A stretch of DNA of 64,000 bases from assembly GCA_003342895.1 (NCBI GenBank), contig PTFA01000050.1, positions 5,189,723 to 5,253,722 of the forward strand. Reading direction: 5' to 3'. Positions 33,471 through 46,638 of this stretch are shown here, in pieces (position 1 is the stretch's first letter; every line of letters begins with the position of its first letter). Source of the stretch: Casuarius casuarius. Its lineage: Eukaryota > Chordata > Aves > Casuariiformes > Casuariidae. The notes below the pieces were generated by a model. The model had not been told where the DNA came from. It saw only the letters and a list, made by a program, of their open reading frames with translations, and did no database searches. The position numbers and the translations under genes were made by a program.

Positions 33471-33484
33471 CCCCCCCCCCCCCC
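33471..33484. repeat. Poly(C) run (14 C)
   Basis: Uninterrupted C14 on the + strand within a longer pyrimidine-rich stretch that starts at about 33446. Confidence 0.95.
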
Positions 33485-33795
33485 AAAGAACCAGTGGCAG
33501 GCTGTGTAAGTCGTGCACGTAAGATATGCTTGCGTGAAGTCGGCATGCTGGAGCACGTGGGCAGAATGCCCCTGCTCCTTGCACAGGAGGACAGCGTGTT
33601 TAATGGCTCCTCCTAGCCAAGCCGCCAAAGCAGCTGAGTTGGGAAGCCTGAGTGATAGCTTTTAGGGGCCAAAGCTGAGTCATCTGTAATATAATCATAG
33701 GGAAACACACATTTTTCCTAAGAGAAAATCAATAGAACTTTGCACCTTTTCTTGTAATATTTCCACTCTACACTATCAGCCATAGTTCACTAACA

Positions 33796-33880
33796 GTTAA
33801 GCTGGTATAAATTCACTGAAGTTAATGGATTTCATAAAAAATGAATGGATTTACAACAGTGTAACATAGCTGATGCTAGA
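33796..33880. mobile_element. Possible remnant of an old palindromic amniote MITE
   Basis: GCTGGTATAAATTCACTGAA followed by GTTAATGGA, then ATGGATTTACAACAGTGTAA, resembles the palindromic element family common in turtles, crocodilians and birds (GCTGGTGTAAAT ... TTGAAGTCAATGGA). It is highly degraded. The identification is by memory of the pattern and the family name is not certain. Confidence 0.3.
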
Positions 33881-36800
33881 TCCATGCACATGTAAAAATA
33901 CATCGAACAAAAATAGTTCTTATAGCACGCAGATGACCTTCAAAATGGCAAGACCCAGTGAAAAAGCGAAATTACCCATTTCCTGCTTATGCTCCTTTTC
34001 TGGCATAACTCCCAAGGAAAATAAAGCATGCATTCCTGAAAATACTGCTATGACTGGCAAGAGGACCAGAGGCCCACCGAAGGGAAGAAGGGCAAGAGAG
34101 TGTGTTCGTTAACTCTGTGATGGAGAATGAAAAGGTCTGTCTGAACACATTTCTCATTTCTTGCATAAAAGATTTTAGAGCTTCTTCTCATTTAGAATTA
34201 GTAAGTAAATAAATAGCGTGCTCCCAAACTTGTGTGTCAAAACTAGGTTGGTCAATGTACGTGTTGCCTCTCTTATATTTGTTACTACACAGTAAATTTC
34301 ATGTTAGCCAGAGGCTGGCAAAGTTCATTTATTCATTATCCTTAAACTTTGGGCAGTTATTATTCAAACTTCCCTAGTCCATCTATTTAATAAGAAAAGA
34401 ACAGAAAATTGATAGGATCAAAAATGTTAAAGTCTTAATTAATGCTTTTAGCAAAGACTGATTGGAGGGAGTTGTTGTGAGAATATTAATTTGTAGCAAG
34501 CAAGTAAATTGCTTGTTTTGAATAGCCGGTTCCTTCCCGGGAGCTAGGAGGCCAGGCCTGCGAAGGGAGCTTGGCCTGAGGTGTGCGCTGCGAGCCCTCT
34601 CCAGCCCGGCCAACCTGCTGGCCCTCAGGGACGCCACCGCCGTGGGACCCCGTGGATGTCTGCTGCCGGGTAAGGAAAAACGTGTTACATGGCTGTGGGA
34701 GAGTGCTGAAATACCAATGCATGCAAATTATTTCTCATCAATAAAGGGAGTGTTTAGATGGTAAAACATTCACTTAGAGCAGAGAAAAGACAAGGGAATT
34801 TTTTCATTGTTTTGGGGCTTTGGTGGTGTTTTTGTCCCATGGCAGTCTCATAGTACTGCAGCCCTCTGAACACCAATGCAGGAGGCTGTTTGGTGGGCAG
34901 GGAGACCTCTGTGCCCCTGTGAGCAGCATGGACCAGACACCTTTGCCTTTGGTTCGCATAGGAGCAGTTACAATTACTGCACAGGTAAATGGTGCTGAAA
35001 GAAATCATATAATGGTTAGTACTAGGACCTGTGACAAAAAAAAATGGAGGTATACTCCTTGCGTGATGGCAGCAGTACGCCACCCTATAGCCAGCCCATG
35101 GGCTGGTCACTGATGGGGGCAGGAGGGAGGCGGTATGCACCCCTGAGTTTCCCGCAGCATCCCGGAGTGATGAGCCAGCTCGTTCCCTCTGCCGCACTCC
35201 ATCGCTCTGCTAAAGCTGCCCGAGCAGGTTGGGGCTGGAAGGGGCTGCACAGGAACTGCCGTGGGACAAGTGCCTGACAGGCCACAGTGCCAGCGCTCAG
35301 TTCAGCCCCTCTCACTGGAGCTGGGTGCACGACCGGGTGACACTGCTGGCTGTGGGGGCAAGACTGGAGAGCGCTCGGACCACCACGTCAAGGAGAAGCT
35401 CGGCAAGACAGGAGGGAGGCGATGAAGGAGTCCTGCTTCACCCACAGCCAGGAGCAGAGCTCCTTCTGTGGACGCAGCCCTGTGGTTCTGTAGGGGATGG
35501 GAAAGGGGAATGTATTCTTATTTTTGTTTTTTAGACCATGTTTCTAAAACCCAGTAATGTCACTTGACTAAAAGATGGATTTTATTGTAAATAGAAACAC
35601 CAGGAGAAAGTAAGTGTTTCAGATCTGCATCAATGACAATCCAAAAAGAGTACTGAAAAAGATTACCTTTTTTCCTCTTTTAAGGATGCATGCTAATGTT
35701 AATGAATGGATTGAAATCTACTTTACCTCTGCTGACTGCCAGCCTTTTAACAATTACGGACATTCTAAACAAATCTGTTAAATTAAGAGGTGAATTGAAG
35801 AGGACCATGCTGCAGAGTTAGTTAATGGATTTCCTGGTTTGTTACCTATAGATAGGATTTCCTGTTATTGTTAAAATGTTTTTTAAATCTCACATGTAAA
35901 ATCGTCTGTAGTCCATATGAAATGAACAAGGTCTCTATAAGTAACTGTAAAAAGTATAAAGTTCGAAAGAGAATTACACTTTTCCTGTAAGATATTTCTT
36001 GGATTTACTCTGGGAAAGATGCGTAAGTTGGGGAAGGGCGTTTTAAGCTATTTGTTTTGTTCCATGACTAAATCCATATAAAACTTTAGTTAACTTCTGT
36101 TAATGGACTTGAAATAGGAAGCCACAAGTAAATTTCTTTGGGGATGTTATGCAGGATGGAAAACTAGATGACCACATAAAATGGGCTTTTATTTTTGGAT
36201 TTTCTTGTCATTTTCCTTGAAAATCTGTAATTTTTTTTTTAACTAGAATAGGTATTCTTGATTTATTAAATATTTCTTAGGGTTATAATTGGCTCTGACA
36301 ACCCAATGGGAGTATCATGACTCATTTTGAGTAGTCTTCAAAGTGATCTGCATAGTGTCTAGACAGGAGCTGATACTTAGCCTGTCAGTCAAAGTTATCT
36401 GCTTTGGCAGAAATTAGTAGAATACTTCTGATTTCCAATTACTGTGATTTTTATAATAGTTTTTAAGGTTTTTTTTTTTGTAAACAGAGTGCTTCTATAT
36501 TCATAGTCTATGGTAAACACAAGATTTAGTTCTGTATTTCCATAACAGAGTCTTTTTTTAATGTATATGCTGCAATTTATTTACTTACTGTTCTGGACAA
36601 TTGTATTTCAGTACTTCTAGAATTGTCAGAGTTGATCCAAGTGACTGACACCTGTCAGTACATCATTAATGAAATGTCTTTACAGTTTAAAAAATGTGTC
36701 ATCTGTCCCACAGGAAGACTTTTTGTACTATCTGGATGTGTACGAGGAAGGTCCTTGTCGTGACTCGGAAGACTCCTACCCTTGACACTCGCAATGTGTT

Positions 36801-37670
36801 TGCCTCTTCCTCTTTTCCCACGAAGACCAATACAGTGGGTCACTATGAACGAGATATGAGTAGCCTGGCCAAATGTTAGCAAAGGATTTGATAACTGTTT
36901 ATGTTTGGGAATGCTAGGGGCTAAATTATCCCTTGGCTCATCTGCCCTCTTAAGAGCATCAGACCACAGTAAGGTGCCCTTCCTCCGCTCCATCCTCCAC
37001 CCTTCGCCCATCAATGCATCCTTTTCAATGGGCATCATGGCATGGCACTGCCCTTGGCGCTGGCCTTGCCCGCCACCGTGCAGCACTCCTGCAGCCGCCT
37101 CACAGCGTTGCAGCGGGCTGCGTGGCCAGGCCAGGCCAGGCCAGCTGACATACAGCTGAGGAAGAGCAGCGAAATGAGACAAAAGTCACTTTAGGCTAGC
37201 AGTGCTTTTGCATGAGGAACCAGACTGTGCCTCTTGAAGCAAGCTGCCAGGTCCCATCGCTGAGGCTAGTCAGTGCTGTGAGGAACTAGAGAAAGCAGAA
37301 GAAACGTGCTCAGAGAATTAGTCCTGTGGGGCCTCCAGAAAATCACCAGTGTGAACTACTGCTCCCCCCCCCCACAGCTTTCTGAGATCCCCTCCCACTG
37401 AGAGTGGTATAACACGGGTAGGTAACTACTTCCCATTCACGAGCAATTTGTCACAGGAGCAGGCTACTGTGTAAGTGCTCTGTCTGCGGGGGCTGCGCTG
37501 CCTGGCTGTCAGACCTCTGGCCAGTCCACTCTGCTCACAGCCATGTGAAACACTCCAGCCCTTTGCATAGTTGTAGCACCTGTGAAATCACTACTGGGCT
37601 GAATTCATTAAATCACTCAGGAAACCTCTTATTCACTGTTCCCTGTGTGCAGCCCAGCCTGGCAAGCTTT

Positions 37671-37697
37671 ACTCAGGTGCAACAGCTGCACCTGAGT
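37671..37697. promoter_or_regulatory. Perfect palindrome carrying three E-boxes
   Basis: Eleven-bp arms ACTCAGGTGCA and TGCACCTGAGT are separated by five bases. The 27 bp contain CAGGTG, CAGCTG and CACCTG, all E-box hexamers; the outer two are the ZEB/Snail/E-protein type. A regulatory site is inferred from motif density only. Confidence 0.4.
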
Positions 37698-40159
37698 GCA
37701 AGGAAAAGCTGCCTGCTTCATGTTCCTGAAGAGATCTCAAAGTGCCCCAGGTTTTAAAAAGACTGCTTTCTTTTTTTATGCTAAGTAATCCTTTCTTAGG
37801 ACTTTGGGCTGTAAGATGAAACATTCCACTCTTACTTTATTGCACATGATCATATTGCTCTGAGGTATGGAAAGCAGGAAAGCTAGAGTCTGTGTGCCTT
37901 GCCATGAGCAAGCTAAGCAGTGTGTGAGCTTGGGAGCTATGTTTGCTTGGGAACATTGATAAATCTTCGTACAAGGACATAGCGTGCGCATCTAAATCTG
38001 TGCCAGGCCAAGGAATAACTGTACTGAGTGATGATCAAGACCAAACTCTTTCAATGATATCGATTACTCTGATGGAAATGCAGCACTCAAGAAAGTGTGC
38101 AAGAGAAGTTAAAGGCAACAAAATCAGGTGAGACAACGAAAACTTACCATTTGATTAAGGAAACATCAGTTATTTTATGATCTTCAGCAAATGCACTCAT
38201 TTGTGATTCCTTTATGCCAATTCAGTGCAATACAGAAAAAAATGCAATCATTCAGTGCTACAAATAATGGTAACAGTGCAATCCATTTATAGAGTGCTTG
38301 GATATAATTTCAACTTTTGTAATACAGTGGAATGAAAGTCTCACTTAAATGCACAGCAAGGTGTTAATTGCAATCCTAGTTAAAATGAACCTCAGTTTAC
38401 GGTTAAGTTGCTGGTGCTGGTTGAGCTAATGACTTTGTATTCCAAGTTAGCTTTTAGTCCCTCTGAAGTCAACAGCAGAACTTACATAGTGGAATCTCTT
38501 ATGTGACCTTGTTTAATAATACTGGCATTTTAGTCTCCAGGGAGATGAGCCAGGCTTGACAAGACAGGAAAACAAAACTGAGTACATACCAGTGCATCAA
38601 TCCTATTTTGGGTTTGTTGATTTGGCCTCCTGGCAGTTTTTCAGCATGCAGAGGGACAAAGAACACTGATTCACTTTGCCTCCAGAATTGTGGAAGCTCA
38701 AACCCAAGCAAGTAGTAGTAGTTCTTAACACACACTGGACAGCTATCAAAATCTGAACTGTAACAAGATTTAAAATTAAGACCAAATGAAACGGAATCCA
38801 GGTTGCTACAGTGTCAGAAGTGAGAAATTAAACTTTCTTTAGTATTTTCAAGAACATAAGATCTAATTATTAACCCAAGGGTCAATTATTTTGAGACCAA
38901 GTAGGTGGTCTTATGCTACTTGTGCTAGACTACTGCGTTTCACTAAAGCGAACCATCTCAAAAGCAAATACATACAGCTTTGCTGTGTGCAAAAAGTATT
39001 TGTCAGTCTGGTCATAAATGCACATGGAAAAGTCAGCCAAGTTTAGGATCATTACCCAAAGGTAATTTAAACCTCAGCATAGCAGTGTTTTGGAGCAGAG
39101 CAGTGCTAAAGAAAGCACTGCTCATGTTCACTGCCATGAAAACACCATGTGTTTCACACAGCGCGTTCCCCTTGATTCAGTGTGCATCTGTTGCTGCTGG
39201 CATTTCCAGGGCTTGGGAAAAAAACATCCATCTGATTTGTTGTTTATAGCTGGAAGTGCAATTAAAAGATGGCGAGGGAGATGGGGAGATGGTGCAGGAA
39301 GCTACAGGGGCTGCTCACCTGGGAACACTGTAAAATGTATTAGCTATGATTTCTCTAAAGTAGGAAACAGCCGTGCTGTACAGTCTGCACAGGGAACGTG
39401 CTCAGTCAGTTCTGCGATTGTGCTGAAGTCATCTGTTTTTATTTGAGCTACACCTACATTCCCAAAACAGCCAGATGGAGCTCAAGCATACAGTTGAAAA
39501 AGCAGAGCAGCAGGATTTGCCATGGCTCAAAGTTTCACTCTACTCTAAAACAAGCTCTTCTTAGTGGAGAAAAAAGTTGTGTTTTTTTTTTTTCATGTGC
39601 TGAACCAAGTAGCAAAATAAGGTGTTTTCCCAAATAAACTCACCAACAATCATTTTTTACAATGCATCCCTAGCTAATTGGGGTCCAATGAGGTGCATAA
39701 TTCAAATGCTCTCTAGCCCAAGAGCTTAAAGAAAAGCTTAACTTTCCCTGCACAACACAGAATGCAGATAGCTAATATGACAACTGCCTATCAGTAGGCT
39801 GCAGACTTTCAAAAGAGCAGGTGACATAGGTGCGATATTTAATGGGATGCTGTTGCAGTTTAAATTCTGCCCATGGTCATGCCTGTTTGGTTCAATGTAT
39901 TTAGTCAATTAGCTGATAAGACATTAAATAGTCAAAATGTAGAGCTTATTTCAGGAGAAGATATTTTAACAGCACAGGTAACTACCATGCATGCATTAAG
40001 AAAACCAGGACATAGGGAAACAAACTTAGTTTAGCTACGGTAAAGTAACTGTAATAGAAAAATGCTGACCCTAACTACTTACTGTATGGTATCACCTGGC
40101 TTTTGCCAGGGAGATTAGGATTGTTTTGTTTTGTTTTCCTTCCTCTTTTTATATATATG

Positions 40160-40161
<2 letters not shown>

Positions 40162-40231
<70 letters not shown>
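40162..40231. repeat. (GT)n microsatellite, about 35 copies
   Basis: This is an uninterrupted GT dinucleotide repeat about 70 bp long, preceded by (AT)4. It is likely polymorphic and can adopt Z-DNA. Confidence 0.98.
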
Positions 40232-40233
<2 letters not shown>

Positions 40234-41485
40234 AATATCCATATTTATATTCAATATCCATACGTTTGAGACCAACCCCCCCCAACATTTTAGAGAACAG
40301 TAAGTGCCCTTTAAACCCACGGGCACAAACCATGGTCTCACAGAAATAGCAACTGCAAGCATAACATAGCCTCTTCTGTGTAAGACCCCTACTTTATAAT
40401 ATTGTATTGCCTTACTTTTACATTAGGCTTGGCAATATGTAAGAATGATTGTTGACAGGTGGGGTTTTTTTGCTTTAATGTAATATATGGCATGTTGAAT
40501 GTTTGCAAGTTACTCTTGACTGACATCTCTCCGAGAGTCACAAAATTGCTATGCATACTTGACTGAGATCAAAGCGGGTAGCCTGTGTACACCTGTATCT
40601 TGCCTTCAACGTGCAGGATTGGAAGGCTTCCATTAAATTGTTATTTTCAGTTATTATTAGTTCCTAAATCAGTTAATACAATTTCTTTCTAACAATGAAT
40701 GCACAGTATTGTAAACCTAAATGCCATATTTTCTATTGATCTATTTCTGCAACCTGTTTAGTGATACAATTAAAATGATTTACAAGGCTGACCCAGTATC
40801 TTAGTGGTTTAGTAAATCATGTTAGCATGTGGGATGCTCAGCTAGTTTTAAACCCTCAGCTATTGGCAGCACCAGGCCCTCAGAGTGGAGCTGCAGTGAA
40901 GGCCATGCTGCAGTATGAAGATGCACTTGAAGTTGGATGGCAGAACCGCCTCCTCCAATGCTCAGAGAGAAGAAGTGGTCACCCTGGTTTGCATGATAGT
41001 CACCTCCGTTCCAAGGAGAAAATTTTTTTTGGTGCTGCCAAACCAAAGCAGAATTGAAGTGGTAATCTTCAGGTGATATATTTTCACTGAGGATTTGAAC
41101 ATCACTGCTTTCTTCCCCCAGAACTGCGAGACAGTATCCGTGGAGCTGTTTTTCTTGTAGGTGTGAGCTGCCACTGCAACAGTCCTAATTTCACACTAAT
41201 GTAACCCTTAGAAATCCTTTTAAACCACACTAACGTAGAAGTGAAGCAAGCTCAAGCTATTTGTTAACTAGAGCTGTGCTTACTCATCTGCGGCAAGGCA
41301 AAGGATCCCCTCGCCACTGTCTGCAAATATGGTTCAGATCAGTTATGTCTCTGATTAGTTAATTCTGTTTAGAGGCACTGCTTAAATTAAAGATCTCTTT
41401 TTCTCAGTTGCTATTCTGTTTTTTAAGAAGTACAAAATGCTTAAATAAGCTCTACCTCCTGAAATAATCATTCCCAGGAAAAAAA

Positions 41486-41501
41486 CCCCCCCCCCCCCCC
41501 C
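41486..41501. repeat. Poly(C) run (16 C)
   Basis: C16 on the + strand directly after a short A run. Confidence 0.95.
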
Positions 41502-44286
41502 ATTTTGTTCCACTGCAAAATGTATAAATTAATCTCACGCTAAAATGAACATATATTGCTGAGGCAAATGAATTAGCATCACCATGTGTATCTATTAGCT
41601 TCTAGCATTTCCTGAGAGGGGCGTTCGTTTAATTAACAGCCTGACAGGCTAGCTCACTCCATAATTGCATCTGCACTTACTACTTTTATCTCCTTAGACA
41701 CCTGACGCTAAGATTATCAGAGTGGATAAAATATTTTCTATTGAACAAAGTTATTGTATTTTAAAAATTACTTATTATAGCACTAACCACAAACAGGATT
41801 TTATTTCATTGGGTTTGTGTTTTTTCTCAATTACCAGGGCACTACTGGAACATTGACCCTTTGCTGCTCCATCAGATTGTATATATAGAGAGAGCACATA
41901 CATGTCATCAGTTATGTGTTAGCAGCTGACCACTTCTTGCAAAGCCCTTGCCAGCAGTGGGAATTAAAAGACCCAAGTCCTGTCTGGGAATCAAAACCAT
42001 CAGAGGCTTTGACTCATTTTCTTTCTCCCATATATGAACACGTCAGGTGGAAACACAGTTGGGTTCCAGTGAGTGAAATCTGCCTGAATTCCTCCTGATG
42101 TTTTGGGACATACTTTATAGGGGGTCATAAAAAGCTAATATAGCAACAAAGAATATTAAAAAGACATACTGCCTGTACAAGAGCCATAGTTACCAGCACA
42201 GCCACAGACTGTGTTACAGGTTATTGTAAGTAACGTGACTGACAACTCACCAATCTGTATTCATTGGTTAAAACATCTGTTAATCTTCTATTAATGTGAT
42301 CAGCATTAACATGCCTGTAAAATGGGTAGGAGTAAATGTGTGTTGGCATATTGCGACAAGCACACTCAAAACAGGGGGACATAATCAGTGCCTCACAAAA
42401 TGAGGCCTTCATTTGTGTGGACTTTGGAAATGCATCTTTCAGAGAGAGGGAGAGTGGATTTATTTTATTAAAAAGAATGGTTCACTCCTGACAGTCTAAT
42501 TGTATTACTTTGAACGAGTCTGGCAGGAAAAGGCTCTTGCCAAAGAGGGATGCCTTTGAGAAAGAAGCCTCATTACGGAGGAAAAATTAGGACTATGTAG
42601 CTGTTTATTTAATTACCAAACCTTTTCAAATGTCTTGGGACTTCTCAATTCCTAATTCCATGCTGCAGTTCAGCATGAACTGTCTGCTGGCTTCGAGCTG
42701 TGCAGCAGGCCGCTTCCTTAGAAAAGGCACCTGCCCGCCAGGAGCCAGGACGGCTCCCACCAAGACCCCGCGGGACAGGAGGAACCCACCAAGCCGGCGG
42801 GCTCCCTGCCTCCGCCCTGCCCAAGCCCTGAGTGCAAAAGCCCTTTCAGGGAAATGTAGCAAAAGATGCTACAAGTGATGCACAGCTTAATTTTAACACA
42901 GCTCTGGTGTGGGAAGTGCTTTTACCTACTTGTCCTCAGGTGCTTCTCACGTCTTCAGAGGGTTATAGGTGAGTTTACAAAAAACATACCTAAAACTTGT
43001 ATTTAGGAGCTTGCTGTCTGCTCTCCTGAGCAGTCTGTGGCCCTGGAGGTCTGAGGACAGTAGCTACCCTGGCTGATGGGGAATGCAGCAAAAAAACCAG
43101 CTGCAGTATTGTACCATGAAGTACTTTAAGGTATCATTTTTCTCTCACACTCTATTGTGCAGGAACCTTTTTTTAGTCAAAACTTATCTTTGGTAAAGTA
43201 CAAAGTCAAGGCTACAAAACCATTTCATACAGGCTTGCAGAATTTGACAACTGTTTTCTAGAAAAAAGTCTATAAAACTTTTTTTTTTGATGAAAATCAA
43301 TCATAATTGATTTTTGAGTCTAATAACCTTTTTATTTGCATTTTTAATTTTTAAGAAAATTATGTTAATATTAGGTAGTTTAACCAAGACCAAACGAAAT
43401 ACAACATTAAACTATTCAATCTGCTATAATTATGACTATTATTATAGTTTATCATTTTTATTTAATAGTCATTTTGCATCATATGCTCCTATCACAATAT
43501 AAGCCAATGTTAATCATGTTTTAAACTAAAATATTAAGATCCAAATGAGACTCAAAGAACAGGATGACTGAAAGACAGACTGTCATGGAATAACACATGG
43601 CTGCAGAATGCTGGTAGTAATTAGGAACTACAATATCTGGTCAAGAGTAGCAGTGGTGTCTCTCATAGCGACATGTTTGACTCATACGTGATTTCCTCAG
43701 CACGCAAGGGGAACCAAAGGTGCTCCACCAGAGACTCAGTTCGCTGACTGCTCGCTGCTGGTTTGGGGAGTACATGTTGCCTTTTTAGCCTTGTTTAGTC
43801 TAAGTAATTGTAATTCGGCAGTAGTTATCTCCAGCTATTCTGAGGATCTGGCTTCTTATCTTTATCTAAAAATACGTCAGTGTTTAAAAAGTGGCCTCCT
43901 TAACTTGCAGTAAAATTGAATTCCTTTGAAATCTACTTTCCACAGGTATTTTTACTGTGATGTAAAAAGGGCTGGTGTGTATGTCAGCTGGATGCTAAAA
44001 GAAGCCACAAATAGGTGGATTCTTCCAAAAGGGCAAACAATGTTTAACTTCACTTTTTTTCTTATCCTTGAAACAAGTAGTTGATAGTTGAATAATAACA
44101 ATACAACATGCAGAAATATGTACCGAATGATCCCAATAGATAGTACTCAAAAGGCCATGGCAGACACGCGGCCAAATACAGCTTTATGTTGGCTTCCATA
44201 GGGACCACCTGCAACACGAGTGAGGGAGACTTTCTGGGGAGCAGGATCTGACCTCTGTGAGTTGTCATCCTAGTCCTTATCTTGGA

Positions 44287-44299
44287 CTGCCCTCTAGTG
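44287..44299 (-). promoter_or_regulatory. CTCF-type motif
   Basis: CTGCCCTCTAGTG on the + strand reads CACTAGAGGGCAG on the minus strand, fitting the CTCF core pattern CACYAGRKGGCRS at every position. Occupancy is not shown. Confidence 0.5.
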
Positions 44300-44537
44300 A
44301 AATAAGTATTAGTTACGAGATGCTGGCCTCATGCTAGTGTTACTCCAAAAAACTTGCTTTTATCTTTGTTTGCTTTTAATGTAACTCAAGTAACCCCATA
44401 TAACCAACTTTCAACTCATTAATAGTTTCTGCAAACATATTTTGGGTTATTATTTGCCTTCTGATTTCTGATCTATATTTGAATTATGTTTCTAAGCATT
44501 TTCACATTTCTAAGCTTCTTCACACTTACAAAATCCG

Positions 44538-44556
44538 CCCCCCCCCCCCCCCCCCC
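44538..44556. repeat. Poly(C) run (19 C)
   Basis: C19 on the + strand, about 250 bp after the first CTCF-type motif. Confidence 0.95.
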
Positions 44557-45595
44557 AAGTGATAGCTGCAAGCTGAGAAGCCAAGGAGCTAGGATTTTAA
44601 GGAAATAATAGACCTTCAGCCAGAAAGAATACTGTTTATCCAGGGAGGGGTGGGGGAGAGAACATACTCTCATCATAATTAATGATCTAAAGACAACCTG
44701 ATAAAACAAAGCAGAAAACTTTTAAAAACATACTGAAAAGAAACATTTGTAGGATACAGGGTCAAGGCAGAGCACATCAAAAGATCCAATTCTGCCATCA
44801 AAGGCATTTTGCACACCAGCACAGGGCCTTCAGAGCCACCTATCCTTCTGCACCTCCAAGCAGGAGGTATGAGGAACCCAGCAGTCAGGCTGTGGTCAGC
44901 CTAAGCGCTATTAAAAAAAAAAGTTGGCATATAGCTGACCTCAGCCCCTTGCCAGTCCAGGCTCAAAGGAGATGTTGGCAGGTCACCAGGAAAAGGCAGC
45001 CGAGGAGGGACAGAGACGGCAGGAGATGGCGGGATAGCAGCAATACTTCCACAGGCCTGACTGTGCACTGCTTTATCACAACAGTGAGGAAAGGGGGTGG
45101 AAATTATAGTCAAGGCTTGACATTTGGCTAAAAAGGAAATCAGATCAGAGGGTTTTAAATGGAAATTATTTTCACCAGTACAGTTGTCTCTAGGGACCAA
45201 ATTCAGCTGCTAATATAATTTGGCCAGGAGGAATAAAATGTATTGATCTTGAGAGCTCAAATGCTTGCTGAGAAATGCTCTCCTCTAGAGAATTTTTGTA
45301 TTTATTTCTTGCGTCAGGTACAATCAGCGTAACAGTGATTGTAACACAGACACTTTTTACATACATCAGTTAACGTCACTTACTTATGCTCATCTCCAGC
45401 TTCAGTTCATAATTACGCTCTTGATTTTCAAAAACCTGATCTTTTACTCTTGTGTCATACATACATCTTTACTTACCGTCTTTGGTTACTCTGCACCTCA
45501 AGTTTTAGCTTTCTGTGACACTTTTTAAAAAGTCTTTCTATAATTGCTCCCACATCACTGAAATTTCCCCAGGAGGCTGCTGCTCCCTAGCCTCG

Positions 45596-45641
45596 CCCCC
45601 CCCCCCCCCCCCCCCCCCCCGCCCTCCTTTTTTTTTTTTTT
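45596..45641. repeat. Poly(C) run (25 C) followed by poly(T)
   Basis: C25 at 45596-45620 is the longest C homopolymer in the window. GCCCTCC and 14 Ts follow, making one long pyrimidine tract. Confidence 0.95.
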
Positions 45642-45686
45642 GATCACAGCACTCTAACTTACAATCCGTACAGTTAAAGCAATGTG

Positions 45687-45697
45687 GCCACCTAGTG
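45687..45697 (-). promoter_or_regulatory. CTCF-type motif
   Basis: GCCACCTAGTG on the + strand reads CACTAGGTGGC on the minus strand, matching the CTCF core CACYAGRKGGC. It has the same orientation as the site 1.4 kb upstream. Confidence 0.45.
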
Positions 45698-46624
45698 TAG
45701 ACACTTATATTGGTCCAATGTTGTTTTATTTGCAGAGATATTTTTCTCTAATTTTTAGAGAGCAATAAATAGAGCCATGCATAGATTTAATGGAATAAGA
45801 AATGTCAGTGTTGGGACCTATATCTTGGTATAAATAAAATATATTAAGGGTTTATAGCACTATAAACCTATATCATGCTTCCAAGCTGATGTACCTGAAG
45901 AAATAAAAAACTTGACAGTTCTAAGACACTAAGACAGGAGCATCATGTGCTATGGCACATTCAGAAACAAGCATTATAATTATTTTGTTTGTATTTCTGT
46001 TTGCTTTTTTCCACTTTGATTTTGTTTTATATTCACATTTCATACATCTTTTGTCATTTCTCTGAGCTTTCTCTTTCTTTCTTGTCTACAAAATCTGACT
46101 TTGCATGTTCTCTGGTTTCTCTGTTTCTTCTCCTATTCTTTCACGTTTATTTGATGGGACGCCCTCCTCCTGACTCAGAGGTCTTTGTTGGGACACACAC
46201 TAATGCACTGATCTCGCTCCTTCAGCTATTACAGCTAAACATAAATTGGGAAATGAAGACATGGAGCTGTTGGAAGAGACTGGCTTCCCCAGGTACCAGT
46301 TTAGTCTGGCTCATTGGATTTACAACACCAGCATCGCCAACACTGATTTGACTATTAATCCCTTAAGTGCCTTAGGAATTGCAGCATAAATCCAGTGAAG
46401 GAGCACTCATATGGCCCTAAGGACCTATAGTGCTTATCCTGGTATTCCATTCATGAAAACTGAGTTTTCTTAATAGCAATGACAACTCGAGGAGTCAAAG
46501 CTTTGTAAAATTGAGAGCTCTGCTTGCTGTGGCAATGTTCTTACCTGCCGGGAGGTCTTTGATACAAACCAGCTGGTGCTCATGCTTAATATTCTGGAGA
46601 GACCAGCCCCTTTTTTCCTTCAGG

Positions 46625-46638
46625 CGTGCGCACGCGCG

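Noticed and set aside
36655..37182. Minus-strand 175-codon ORF
   Set aside because: No recognisable domain, weak coding texture, and part of it is a CCAGG pentamer repeat (about 37125-37143).
40075..40362. Open frames encoding Val-Cys or Thr-His repeats
   Set aside because: Translations of the (GT)n microsatellite.
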